Positions 52,901 to 61,174 of a DNA stretch of 64,000 nucleotides are shown piece by piece. A program made the position numbers and the translations under genes. Location: assembly GCF_001314995.1 (NCBI RefSeq), contig NZ_CP012938.1, positions 62,001 through 126,000 of the forward strand, in the 5' to 3' direction. The notes beneath the pieces are model-generated. The model did no database searches. It worked only from the letters and a program-made list of their open reading frames with translations, and was not told where the DNA came from. Origin of the DNA: Bacteroides ovatus. GTDB lineage: Bacteria > Bacteroidota > Bacteroidia > Bacteroidales > Bacteroidaceae. The stretch's first letter is position 1; each line of letters begins with the position of its first letter.

Positions 52901-53378
52901 AGTCTGGTTTAAGGGATTTGACCTTGATTTTAATTTTCAAGGAGTATATGGCAATGAGATTCTGAATCTGAATCGTCGTTACATTGATAATCTGGAAGGT
53001 AATACCAATGGCACCACTATAGCCTTGAATCGTTGGAAAAGTCCGGAAGATCCGGGAAACGGTCAGGTGAACCGTGCCAATCGTAAGTCAAAGGGTTATA
53101 ATGGTCGTACTTCAACTTGGCATCTTGAAGATGGTTCTTATCTGCGACTGCAGAATGTGACACTAGGATATACTTTGCCGAAGAACTTGACTCAATGCTT
53201 TTTCGTGGAAAAATTAAGAGTTTACGTTTCCGGACAAAATTTATGGACTTCGACTAATTATAGCGGATATAATCCGGAAGTAAATGCACGTCCGAGTAAT
53301 TCTCTTTCACCGGGTGAGGATTATGGAACTTATCCATTAGCTAAAACATTCTTGTTTGGGCTAAACATAACACTTTAA
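49935..53378 (+). CDS. SusC/RagA-type TonB-dependent outer-membrane transporter with STN domain
   Basis: The 1147-residue protein has a signal peptide (IAPAAAQ), an STN domain (about 45-115, LRVQNEPVESVFNKISKQTNFKFLYD...) for FecR signalling, a carboxypeptidase-regulatory domain (about 130-205), the DEVVVVGYG(V)Q box, a plug (about 215-335, SIRVRGISTVNAGSDPLYIIDGVPV; ASSAAIYGSRGSNGVIIITTK) and a C-terminal barrel. It forms the outer-membrane channel with the SusD protein that follows by 23 bp. The cargo is not given by sequence; the downstream phosphodiesterase and organophosphate antiporter point to a phosphate-ester-containing substrate. Confidence 0.93.
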   Translation: MNNLLICKGISKNSCSFLAFLLFTFILIAPAAAQTLKEHDITLRVQNEPVESVFNKISKQTNFKFLYDQETVNKAPRVSFDIKNASLKQILGEITSQAKLYFNRTDHTIAVSKQPLKKEETAQRARTIQGIVADDKGEPVIGASVQIKGEGSGTITDIDGRYSLMNVPESATLTISYIGYKTVNISAKDKNTAKITLVEDSKMIDEVVVVGYGVQRKRDVSTSISSVKAEQIADVSASDFRQALAGKMPGVQVTQPSGDPEGSVSIRVRGISTVNAGSDPLYIIDGVPVERGFANLNNNDVESVEVLKDASSAAIYGSRGSNGVIIITTKQGQSEKMKVQYDGYYGIQSVSKKLSMMNAYQFAEFAKDGHDNAYLDANPGGSPDDPNGMRPNSWERIPTELFPYLNGDKGLTDTDWQDAIFRTAATTSHNVSISGRGKTVGYFISANYYDKEGIIINSDFKKYSMRMNLDGKYKRLKFGLNFSPSYSTSNRVDASGSNGIVQSALMMPPVWPVYNADGSYNYQGNGYWRIGNDYQHNAVLNPVAMANLQSDVVDRMAIVGKVFAELELYKGLTYNISFGGDYYGSHNDQYRSSELPLLGQKYYDVKSNPTAYSSSGFYFNWLVENKINYNTTIKDAHSINVVLVQSAQKETYKGDNVTATDFPNDYIQTISGGTVTKGASDKTQWTIASYLARMQYSYKGKYMASAAIRADGSSRFGKNNRWGYFPSASLAWRISGEDFFMKAKCLSFVDDLKLRASYGVTGNFQIGNYDHLSLMASDNYILGTGNGQLVNGYKPSTIKNEDLSWEKNAMVNVGVDLQMFKGLLGLTVDYYNTNTSNMLLNVPVPHLTGYSTALMNIGKVNNRGWEVALTSQKNITKDFGYSFNANYATNTNEVKALGPGNAPIISTGSVDHAYYITKVGEPIGCYYLLVQDGIFSNEEELKKYPHFSNTQPGDFRFVDVDGDGVMDLDKDRTIVGNYMPDFTYGFGGKVWFKGFDLDFNFQGVYGNEILNLNRRYIDNLEGNTNGTTIALNRWKSPEDPGNGQVNRANRKSKGYNGRTSTWHLEDGSYLRLQNVTLGYTLPKNLTQCFFVEKLRVYVSGQNLWTSTNYSGYNPEVNARPSNSLSPGEDYGTYPLAKTFLFGLNITL

Positions 53379-53401
53379 TCATCCTTTAAAATACACGTTA
53401 T

Positions 53402-54793
53402 ATGAAAAAATATAAACTAATACTATTCCTATCAACTGCCTTGTTATCAGTTGCTTGTACAGATAGTTTCTTCGATTTGGAACCGAGTAGCAGTGTGCCT
53501 ACCGACAAGGTATATAAGACAGCGGAAGATTTTAATGTAGCTGTGATAGGATGTTACTCCAAATTGCAGACACAAGTTTCCTATTTTACAGAGTGTTGCG
53601 AATATCGGAGTGATAATTTGACATTGAGTGCGCCCACTGCCGGAACACAAGATCGTTATGATATCGATCAGTTTGCAGATAAAGCCTCTAACGGAATTTT
53701 GGAAGATGCCTGGGCGAACTTTAATAATGGAGTCTATCGTTGCAATCTTGTATTAGATAGAATTGATGAGGCCAACTTCGACGCAACTCTGAAAAAACAA
53801 TATAAAGGCGAAGCTCTTTTTATCCGTGCCCTTACTTATTTTAATATGTATCGTTTATGGGGAGGGATACCGATGACTAATAAAGTGGTGACGGTGGCTG
53901 AAGCTCTTAAAATCGGGCGCAGTTCCGATCAACAGGTTTATGATTTTCTTGTCGGTGATTTGAATCAGGTTATTAATGAAAATATGTTGCCGTCTTCTTA
54001 TATAAGTGCCGATATGGGACGAGTGACTTCCGGTGCTGCAATGGCATTGCTCGGCAAGATTTACCTGACTTTCCATAAATGGACGGAGGCTCGCAATGTG
54101 CTATCTCAACTAGTGGGTCGGTATTCTTTAATGACTACCCCCGAACAGGTGTTTGACGTGAACAATAAAATGAACGATGAGATTATTTTTGCTGTTCGCT
54201 TTAATAAGGATGTTGAAGGAGAAGGACATGGATATTGGTTCTCTATTATTAATCTGACTGATGATACCAATCAGACAAAGTCTCTGAAAGAGTGCTACAA
54301 AGATGGGGATAAGCGCAAGAATCTGATTACCTATGTAAAGGTGGAAGATAAAGTATGCGTGATGAATAAATTTAAGGATGTCAAAAGTGCGACCTATAAT
54401 ACAGTCGGTAATGACCAGATTATTCTCCGTTATGCCGATGTGCTGTTAATGTACGCTGAAGCTTTGAATGAAATCAGTTATAGTAATTTGCAGAATTCAG
54501 AAGCTATGGTTGCTTTGAATGCTGTGCATACTCGTGCCGGATTGTCTCCGCTTCAGATAACAGAGCTGCCCGATCAGGATAGCTTCCGTAAAGCGATTAT
54601 GTTGGAACGTCAACAGGAGTTTCCTTATGAAGGACAGCGTTGGTTTGATTTGGTACGTATGGGAGGTGCTAAGGAGGCTATGAAAGCAGAAGGACATATT
54701 ATTCAGGACTATCAATTCCTGTATCCTATTCCAAAAACAGAGTTGGAAAGAATAAACAACACAGAACTGTTGTGGCAGAATACGGGATATTAA
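53402..54793 (+). CDS. SusD/RagB-type outer-membrane nutrient-binding lipoprotein
   Basis: A 463-residue lipoprotein (lipobox SVACTDSFFDLEP) with the TPR-based SusD fold: AEDFNVAVIGCYSKLQ, YKGEALFIRALTYFNMYRLWGGIPM, SAMALLGKIYLTFHKW-like segment and the C-terminal QEFPYEGQRWFDLVRMGG...FLYPIPKTELERINN. It forms the lid over the SusC channel and binds cargo at the cell surface. It is somewhat shorter than glycan-binding SusD proteins, in keeping with a small ligand. Confidence 0.92.
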   Translation: MKKYKLILFLSTALLSVACTDSFFDLEPSSSVPTDKVYKTAEDFNVAVIGCYSKLQTQVSYFTECCEYRSDNLTLSAPTAGTQDRYDIDQFADKASNGILEDAWANFNNGVYRCNLVLDRIDEANFDATLKKQYKGEALFIRALTYFNMYRLWGGIPMTNKVVTVAEALKIGRSSDQQVYDFLVGDLNQVINENMLPSSYISADMGRVTSGAAMALLGKIYLTFHKWTEARNVLSQLVGRYSLMTTPEQVFDVNNKMNDEIIFAVRFNKDVEGEGHGYWFSIINLTDDTNQTKSLKECYKDGDKRKNLITYVKVEDKVCVMNKFKDVKSATYNTVGNDQIILRYADVLLMYAEALNEISYSNLQNSEAMVALNAVHTRAGLSPLQITELPDQDSFRKAIMLERQQEFPYEGQRWFDLVRMGGAKEAMKAEGHIIQDYQFLYPIPKTELERINNTELLWQNTGY

Positions 54794-54820
54794 TAGGATT
54801 AAACTAAAAGAAATCAAACG

Positions 54821-56785
54821 ATGAAAAAAATACTATATAGCTTGTTGTTTATTTTCACGGTAGTCTTTACTGCTTGTGAAGAAGATCTGCCAAAGGCAAG
54901 TTTCGATTTATATGAACTGAAGTCACTAACGGCAACAGCCGGAGATATGAATGTGACTCTTTCCTGGGAAGCATACGAGAATGCCCGTCCGAATGAATAT
55001 TTGATTCTTTGGACTTCCGGATCATCAGAAGCGGAAGGAGGCGAGATGACTGTGGATGCAAAAACAATGACTGCCACTATCAATAATCTGGTGAACGATG
55101 TTGCTTACACTTTTTCTGTGCAACCTCGTTATGCGGGAGGATTGGCCAGTAAAACTACTGCTGCCTGTACACCGAAGAATGCAAGATATCCGATTTCTGA
55201 TCTGACGGCAGCAGCCGGCAATGAAAGAGTGCGTTTGAGATGGACGAAACCTGCAAGTGAACGTTTCACTCGCTATCAGGTTACCGTGAATCCCGGTAAT
55301 CAGATTATCAATCTGGATGATACTTCATTGGAAGAATACATCGTTGATGGTTTGACTAACGATCAGGAATATACATTCAATGTAGTCTGTGTTTATCCTA
55401 CAGGCAATTCTATTGCGGTGGAAACTTCTGCTACTCCCGGATTGATCTATCCTATTCTCGCTAGTACGGAACTGGTTGTGTGGGAGCCTTCTACCTTTGC
55501 TTATAACGATATGTATTTCATGGCTGGTGAAGTGAAATCGGTAAGTTGGGATTTTGGTGATGGTACGACATCGGGAGAAAACAATCCGGTGCATGCTTTT
55601 ACTACTACCGGTACTTATACAGTGGCTGTAACGGTGACTTATGTTAATAATACCACCGAGTCGGGCAGTCTGACTGTCACGGTCGGCAATTATAAATGGA
55701 ATTCTGTCGATTTGAACTTCGGTGGACTTACCGGATATGTAAAGACCTCCAATCCGGTGTTCTCTCCGGATGGAAAAACAATGTATATCCCGACATCTAC
55801 TCCTGCGGGTCATTTATTTGCTATTGACGTAGTGAGCGGTGAATTCAAGTGGGTGTTTGCTATCAGTCAGATAACTTATGGCGGAGGTGCGTTGGTGGCT
55901 CCTGATGGTACAATCTATCAGTGTGTAAGAAATGCCACTATTAATAATGTATATGCTATTAATCCGAACGGAACTCAAAAGTGGGCAGTAAAATTGGATG
56001 CTGCGATAGGAGCTTTCCCTGCATTGTCGGCCGATGGTGTTCTTTACTGTCTCACCAATAAGAGTACGTTGTATGCGCTGGATGCATCCAGTGGTGCTAT
56101 TAAATGGCAACAATCGCTTGACGGAGCAACCGGTAGTGCTGTGGCTATTGATAAAGCCGGAAATGTTTATGCAGGTACAAGTGCAGCCATTTATTCTTTT
56201 AAACCGAATAAAGAGCAGAATTGGAAATTGGAAGAAGTGAATGTGACAGAACAGGCTACGTTTGCTTTGAAGGATCAGGTACTTTATGCGACTTTGAAAA
56301 ACGGAGGACTCGTTGCTGTTGATATGACAAACGGAACAAAGAAATGGACGTATCCGACTACAAAAGGAGATGCTTATTTCCCGATTGCTGATAAAAATGG
56401 CAATGTCTATTTTACTGAAAAAGGATCGCAGACTGTTCATGCAGTAAATGCCAGCGGATCTAAAATCTGGGAGAAAAATGTGGGTAACAATTTGAACTAC
56501 AGTGGAGGTGCTTTGAGTACGGATGGTATTCTTTATATAGGTACCCAATCGAATAACAAAGTGCTGGGACTTGACATCACTAATGGAAACATTGTTTTTG
56601 AAGAGACTGTGGGACAACAGGTCATGGCAGCTGTTAGCATTGGTCCGGACAGACGGCTTTATTGCGGAACGATCGGATCTAATAATATCGGTTCGATAAA
56701 GGCTTTTGCTGTCAATAAGACATTAGCAACAGACTCCTGGAGTATTCGTGGTGGTGATATTCAAGGTACAAACCGTCAAAAGTAA
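54821..56785 (+). CDS. Lipoprotein with FN3, PKD and PQQ-like propeller domains
   Basis: A 654-residue lipoprotein (FTACEEDLPKASF, Cys19, acidic tail). From the N-terminus: two FN3-like domains (about 30-115 and 120-205), a PKD domain (about 215-295, WDFGDGTTSGENNPVHAFTTTGTYTVAVTV) and an eight-ish-bladed PQQ/quinoprotein-like propeller (about 300-650, repeats such as GDIYAL-type LYALDASSGAIKWQQSL, YAINPNGTQKWAVKL, VDMTNGTKKWTYP). No catalytic motif is seen. By position third in the operon it is the surface binding protein of the system, equivalent to SusE/F. Confidence 0.85.
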   Translation: MKKILYSLLFIFTVVFTACEEDLPKASFDLYELKSLTATAGDMNVTLSWEAYENARPNEYLILWTSGSSEAEGGEMTVDAKTMTATINNLVNDVAYTFSVQPRYAGGLASKTTAACTPKNARYPISDLTAAAGNERVRLRWTKPASERFTRYQVTVNPGNQIINLDDTSLEEYIVDGLTNDQEYTFNVVCVYPTGNSIAVETSATPGLIYPILASTELVVWEPSTFAYNDMYFMAGEVKSVSWDFGDGTTSGENNPVHAFTTTGTYTVAVTVTYVNNTTESGSLTVTVGNYKWNSVDLNFGGLTGYVKTSNPVFSPDGKTMYIPTSTPAGHLFAIDVVSGEFKWVFAISQITYGGGALVAPDGTIYQCVRNATINNVYAINPNGTQKWAVKLDAAIGAFPALSADGVLYCLTNKSTLYALDASSGAIKWQQSLDGATGSAVAIDKAGNVYAGTSAAIYSFKPNKEQNWKLEEVNVTEQATFALKDQVLYATLKNGGLVAVDMTNGTKKWTYPTTKGDAYFPIADKNGNVYFTEKGSQTVHAVNASGSKIWEKNVGNNLNYSGGALSTDGILYIGTQSNNKVLGLDITNGNIVFEETVGQQVMAAVSIGPDRRLYCGTIGSNNIGSIKAFAVNKTLATDSWSIRGGDIQGTNRQK

Positions 56786-56791
56786 GCGATA

Positions 56792-57673
56792 ATGAGAGTT
56801 CCTGTTTTTATCTTATTTATGGCGATGACAATGGGTTTATATGCACAGAAATATAAAGTAGGTACGACTACAGCTTTGTGGAAAGTACCTGCTTCCACAG
56901 ACTTTTCTCAAGCTCGGTCTGTGGGGGTAGAGTATGTGGAAGTAGCATTTAACCAGTGTTATAGAGGAGTTCCGGCAGATGAAGTTGTTCCTCGTATCCG
57001 GGATATGAAAGCAAAAATTGATAGTGCCGGTATCAAGGTCTGGTCTATACATCTTCCTTTCTCACGCATGTTGGACATATCGGTGCTGGATGAAAAGAAA
57101 AGGAAAGAAAATGTAGATTTTATGGCGGAGATGATTGGACAGTGTGCTCAATTTCAGCCGAAATGTTTGGTATTGCATCCTAGTTCTGAGCCTATTACTG
57201 ACAGTATTCGGGCACAAAGAATAACTAACGCTTCCAGGTCTATCGCTTATCTGAAAAAATATGCGGATCAAATAGGAGCACAGTTGTGCATCGAAAATCT
57301 GCCGAGAACTTGCCTGGGTAATACTCCTGAAGAGCTTTTGGAGATGATCAAAGATATTCCGGGTGTGAAGGTTTGTTTTGATACCAATCATTATACTAAA
57401 GGGACGACAGGGCATTTTGTAGAAACTGTTGGTGAACGTATAGGTACTATACACGCTTCGGACTTTGATTTTGTCAACGAGTGTCATTGGCTTCCTACAC
57501 AAGGTGACATTCAATGGGGAAAGTTAATGCATGCACTCGAAGGAATCGGCTATGAAGGGGTTTTCATGTATGAAGCTACCAAAGACCATGAAAACGACAA
57601 TACGCGTCCGACACCGGAACGGGTGGTTGAGACTTTCAATAAAATAATTAATGACTATAAAAATCAGAAATAA
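56792..57673 (+). CDS. Exported xylose-isomerase-like TIM-barrel (sugar phosphate isomerase/epimerase family)
   Basis: The 293-residue protein has a signal peptide (MTMGLYAQK) and the AP-endonuclease-2/xylose-isomerase fold. Metal ligands are readable: Glu in CIENLPR (about 169), Asp in CFDTNH (about 194), His in GTIHASD (about 216), Glu in MYEATKD (about 260). Family members isomerise or epimerise sugars, inosose or related polyols with a divalent metal. Export of such an enzyme means its substrate is met outside the cytosol. It begins 6 bp after the propeller gene. Confidence 0.87.
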   Translation: MRVPVFILFMAMTMGLYAQKYKVGTTTALWKVPASTDFSQARSVGVEYVEVAFNQCYRGVPADEVVPRIRDMKAKIDSAGIKVWSIHLPFSRMLDISVLDEKKRKENVDFMAEMIGQCAQFQPKCLVLHPSSEPITDSIRAQRITNASRSIAYLKKYADQIGAQLCIENLPRTCLGNTPEELLEMIKDIPGVKVCFDTNHYTKGTTGHFVETVGERIGTIHASDFDFVNECHWLPTQGDIQWGKLMHALEGIGYEGVFMYEATKDHENDNTRPTPERVVETFNKIINDYKNQK

Positions 57674-57674
57674 G

Positions 57675-58733
57675 ATGGATATAATAAGAAAAATACAATA
57701 TTTACTGTTTTGTCTTTTGGCAATAGGTTTTGTTGCTTGTGATGATGATGACAACAACAGTACCGAAACTGGTCATGAAGGAATTCTTACGCAATTGGCA
57801 GAGGAAGTAGATGCCACTGCACAACAGTTGTGGAGTTCTTCTCCTTTGATTGTCAATACCGGACGTACCACTACTTTGACCAAGATCCAGGGATATGCGG
57901 ATAAGTGTAAAGATGATTATTTCATCAGTTATCTGAATGGCTTCGATCAGGCAAGTACGAGTATGGAAAAGTGTGATCCGATTATCTATTTTTATCGGAG
58001 TGCATTTGATCGTGTAATGGATGGAATTAAAAACTCAAAAGTAGAAAATGGTACGGCAGCGATCTGGTTACTCTATAATATGGGGTATGTGGTAAAAACT
58101 CCGTCAGGATGTTTTGCTATTGACATTTCTCATCGTTGGGCGAAAGAGCTGGCACCTTATATTGATTTTCTCTGTGTTACACACAAGCACTCCGATCATT
58201 ATAGTAATGATCTTATCCAGGCTATGTTTGATTTAGGTAAACCGGTGTTATCCAACTATTTGAAAGACACGACATATCCTTATACTGCAAAGGGGGATAA
58301 AGATTATGAAATTGGAAAATTCAAGATTAAAACCTGTATCACTGACCATAACAATGCCGGGTTATCTAATTTTGTGACTGTGTTTTCAATCGATTGTGGG
58401 GAAGATACCGGTAATTTCGTTTTTATGCATGTAGGAGACTCTAACTATAAACCGGAACAATATACGAATCTGGCTTCTCATGTGAATGTTTTGATACCGC
58501 GTTATGCTCCCAATGCTCTGACCGAAAATAATATTCTGGGTTCAGGTGCGGGACAGGTGGAGCCCGATTATGTCTTGTTATCACATATCTTGGAACTGGC
58601 TCATGCAGGTGTTGATGAATCAAGATGGTCATTGGATATGGCACTCGAACGGGCTTCGAAGATTAACTGTGAACAGACTTATGTACCAATGTGGGGAGAA
58701 AAACTAGTCTGGAAAAACAATAAACTGAATTAA
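57675..58733 (+). CDS. Metallo-beta-lactamase-fold lipoprotein hydrolase
   Basis: Start set at the ATG at 57675, one base after the previous stop, giving 352 residues with lipobox FVACDDDDNN (Cys22, acidic surface-export tail). The metal site THKHSDHY (His-x-His-x-Asp-His, about 170-177), FMHVGDSNY and VLLSHILELAHAG are MBL-fold features. Relatives include UlaG lactonase and NAPE-type phospholipase D. The N-terminal helical part (about 30-120) is unlike standard MBL enzymes. Substrate unknown; a phosphodiester or lactone is plausible by its neighbours. Confidence 0.82.
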   Translation: MDIIRKIQYLLFCLLAIGFVACDDDDNNSTETGHEGILTQLAEEVDATAQQLWSSSPLIVNTGRTTTLTKIQGYADKCKDDYFISYLNGFDQASTSMEKCDPIIYFYRSAFDRVMDGIKNSKVENGTAAIWLLYNMGYVVKTPSGCFAIDISHRWAKELAPYIDFLCVTHKHSDHYSNDLIQAMFDLGKPVLSNYLKDTTYPYTAKGDKDYEIGKFKIKTCITDHNNAGLSNFVTVFSIDCGEDTGNFVFMHVGDSNYKPEQYTNLASHVNVLIPRYAPNALTENNILGSGAGQVEPDYVLLSHILELAHAGVDESRWSLDMALERASKINCEQTYVPMWGEKLVWKNNKLN

Positions 58734-58741
58734 AATTCTTA

Positions 58742-59653
58742 ATGCTTGAACTTATGAAACGGATATGTAACTTCATACTTCTTCTGTGTTTGGTGCAACT
58801 GGCTGTTGCTCAAAATAGAATAGCTGAAATCAGAGAAAATCTGCTGGGAAATCATCCAGATAAAATATTGGTTGTATCCCACCGGGCTGACTGGCGTAAT
58901 GCCCCGGAAAACTCATTGCAAGGTATACAGAATTGCATTGATATGGGTGTCGATATGGTGGAGATCGATTTGAAACGAACCAAAGACGGACATTTAGTAG
59001 TGATGCATGATAAAACGATCAATCGTACCATGTCTGGAAAAGGACTGGTGGAAGATTATACATTGGCCGAATTGAAAGCAATGCGTCTTAAAAATGGAGT
59101 AGCTTGTAAGACAAGACATCAGATTCCTACATTGGAAGAAGTGATGTTGCTCTGCAAAGGTAAGATCATGGTAAATATTGATAAGGGGTATGATTATTTT
59201 CAGGAAGCTTATATTGTACTCGAAAAGACGGGAACGGTTGACCAGTGTGTTATCAAAGCCGGCCTTCCTTATGAACAAGTGAAAGCCGAAAACGGTGCTG
59301 TATTGGATAAAGTGATTTTTATGCCTATTGTACAGTTGCATAAAAAAGGAGCCGAAGCTATTATTGACAGTTACAAGATTCACATGAAGCCTGCTGCTTA
59401 TGAGTTAGTGTTTGATAATGATAGTCCTGAGGTGCTTAACCTGATAAAAAAAGTGCGTGATACGGGTTCTAAGTTGTTTATAAACTCTCTTTGGCCCGAA
59501 TTATGTGGTGGTCATGATGACGACCGTGCAGTAGAACTTCATCAACCGGATGAAAGCTGGGGATGGATCATTAATCAGGGAGCCAAATTAATTCAAACTG
59601 ACCGTCCTGCCCTCTTATTGGAGTATCTGCGCAAAAAGAAACTTCACGACTAA
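58742..59653 (+). CDS. Exported glycerophosphodiester phosphodiesterase family enzyme
   Basis: The 303-residue protein has a signal peptide (LVQLAVAQN) and the GDPD barrel. Catalytic and metal residues are in VSHRADWRNAPENSLQGI (His, Arg, Glu), VDMVEIDLKRTKDGHLVVMHD (Glu, Asp, His) and DKTINRTMSG. It should cleave a glycerophosphodiester to glycerol-3-phosphate and an alcohol, in the periplasm or at the surface. The start at 58742 or 58754 (MKRICNF) is open. The following gene encodes the matching carrier, an organophosphate antiporter. Confidence 0.9.
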   Translation: MLELMKRICNFILLLCLVQLAVAQNRIAEIRENLLGNHPDKILVVSHRADWRNAPENSLQGIQNCIDMGVDMVEIDLKRTKDGHLVVMHDKTINRTMSGKGLVEDYTLAELKAMRLKNGVACKTRHQIPTLEEVMLLCKGKIMVNIDKGYDYFQEAYIVLEKTGTVDQCVIKAGLPYEQVKAENGAVLDKVIFMPIVQLHKKGAEAIIDSYKIHMKPAAYELVFDNDSPEVLNLIKKVRDTGSKLFINSLWPELCGGHDDDRAVELHQPDESWGWIINQGAKLIQTDRPALLLEYLRKKKLHD

Positions 59654-59665
59654 ATAGACTTTTTC

Positions 59666-61042
59666 ATGTTGAAACAACTTATAAACTTTTACAAGGTCTC
59701 TTCACCGAGACCTTGTAACGGGGAAGCTTTGTCTTCATCCGGCTCACAACATCTTCATTCCGATGCCCGTCGTCTGAAATACCTGAAATGGTCTACTTTT
59801 CTTTCAGCCACTTTCGGTTACGGCATGTACTATGTTTGTCGTCTTAGCCTGAATGTCGTGAAGAAGCCCATCGTAGATGAAGGAATTTTCTCCGAAACAG
59901 AACTGGGAATTATCGGTTCGGTATTGTTCTTTACTTACGCCCTTGGAAAATTTACGAATGGTTTTCTGGCCGACCGTAGCAATATCAACCGCTTTATGAC
60001 TACCGGTTTACTGGTAACTGCTTTAGTGAACCTGTGCCTGGGTTTTACCCATTCTTTTATTCTGTTTGCTCTCCTTTGGGGGATTAGTGGCTGGTTTCAG
60101 TCTATGGGTGCTGCTTCTTGTGTAGTGGGACTTTCCCGTTGGTTCACGGACAAAGAACGAGGTTCCTATTACGGATTTTGGTCTGCCAGCCACAATATCG
60201 GTGAGGCGTTGACCTTCCTAATTGTTGCGTCTATCGTTAGTGTATTGGGGTGGAGATACGGTTTCTTCGGTGCCGGTATTGTTGGTTTGCTTGGTGCTTT
60301 AATTGTGTGGAAGTTCTTCCATGACACTCCCGAGAGTCAGGGCTTTCCTCCTGTAAATGTTCCCAAACAGAAAGAGGAGATGAGTGTGGTGGAAACGACA
60401 GACTTTAATAAAGCCCAACGCCAGGTATTGATGATGCCTGCCATCTGGATACTGGCTCTTTCGAGTGCTTTTATGTATATCAGTCGCTATGCTATCAATA
60501 GCTGGGGTGTTTTTTATCTAGAAGCGCAAAAAGGATATTCCACGTTGGATGCCAGCTTCATTATTTCCATTTGTCCAGTCTGTGGTATCGTAGGTACCAT
60601 ATTTTCGGGTGTTATTTCTGACAAGTTATTTGGCGGTTGTCGAAATGTTCCCGCCCTGATTTTCGGATTGATGAATGTTCTTGCACTTAGCCTGTTCTTG
60701 TTGGTTCCCGGCGTACACTTCTGGATAGATGTGTTGGCCATGGTTCTTTTCGGTTTGGGTATCGGAGTTCTCATTTGTTTTTTAGGTGGCCTGATGGCAG
60801 TCGATATTGCTCCTCGCAATGCGTCGGGAGCAGCATTGGGGGTAGTCGGCATTGCCAGTTATATTGGGGCCGGATTACAGGATGTAATGAGTGGTGTTCT
60901 GATAGAGGGGCAGAAGACGGTTCAGAATGGAGTCGATGTTTATGATTTCACTTATATCAATTGGTTCTGGATAGGAGCGGCTCTGCTGTCGGTATTCTTT
61001 GCATTATTGGTTTGGAATGCAAAATCAAAAGAGTCAGATTAG
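59666..61042 (+). CDS. Organophosphate:phosphate antiporter (GlpT/UhpT, MFS-OPA family)
   Basis: A 458-residue inner-membrane carrier with 12 hydrophobic segments. OPA-family marks are FGYGMYYVCRLSLNVVKKPIV (TM1), ALGKFTNGFLADRSNINRFM, GWFQSMGAASCVVGLSRWFTDKERGSYYGFWSASHNIGEALTF and NFR-type loop changes. GlpT and UhpT exchange an organophosphate for phosphate. The first 35 residues (MLKQLINFYKVSSPRPCNG) are an extra N-terminal tail that includes a perfect DNA hairpin. It ends the operon and would import glycerol-3-phosphate or a sugar phosphate made by the GDPD. Confidence 0.9.
   Translation: MLKQLINFYKVSSPRPCNGEALSSSGSQHLHSDARRLKYLKWSTFLSATFGYGMYYVCRLSLNVVKKPIVDEGIFSETELGIIGSVLFFTYALGKFTNGFLADRSNINRFMTTGLLVTALVNLCLGFTHSFILFALLWGISGWFQSMGAASCVVGLSRWFTDKERGSYYGFWSASHNIGEALTFLIVASIVSVLGWRYGFFGAGIVGLLGALIVWKFFHDTPESQGFPPVNVPKQKEEMSVVETTDFNKAQRQVLMMPAIWILALSSAFMYISRYAINSWGVFYLEAQKGYSTLDASFIISICPVCGIVGTIFSGVISDKLFGGCRNVPALIFGLMNVLALSLFLLVPGVHFWIDVLAMVLFGLGIGVLICFLGGLMAVDIAPRNASGAALGVVGIASYIGAGLQDVMSGVLIEGQKTVQNGVDVYDFTYINWFWIGAALLSVFFALLVWNAKSKESD
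59691..59716 (+). repeat. Perfect 10-bp hairpin inside the 5' coding part of the antiporter
   Basis: ACAAGGTCTC (59691-59700) and GAGACCTTGT (59707-59716) with a 6-nt loop, 26-51 bp after the ATG. No T run follows, so simple termination is unlikely; it could modulate translation. Confidence 0.65.
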
Positions 61043-61068
61043 TTTCAGGTATATTAGGTTAGATTGAA

Positions 61069-61103
61069 AAACACTTGTTTCCAAAAGAGGATAACAAGTG
61101 TTT
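61069..61103 (+). terminator. Terminator of the SusC-GDPD-antiporter operon
   Basis: AAACACTTGTT (61069-61079) pairs with AACAAGTGTTT (61093-61103), 13-nt loop, then ATTTT. Confidence 0.75.
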
Positions 61104-61125
61104 ATTTTCAATGGTATCGGTTTTT

Positions 61126-61162
61126 ATTTCGGGAAGTTCGTAGCTACGATTCTTCCCGAAAT
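61126..61162. repeat. 37-bp near-perfect palindrome
   Basis: ATTTCGGGAAG (61126-61136) pairs with CTTCCCGAAAT (61152-61162) and an inner TCGTAGCTACGA is itself a perfect palindrome. It lies 3' of the AAA-ATPase gene and may end its transcript, but its symmetric core is unusual for a terminator. Confidence 0.65.
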
Positions 61163-61174
61163 GTTTTATCATAT

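Noticed and set aside
55814..56617. 267-residue minus-strand frame inside the propeller lipoprotein
   Set aside because: Antisense shadow; Ser/Ile-rich composition follows from codons of the real gene.
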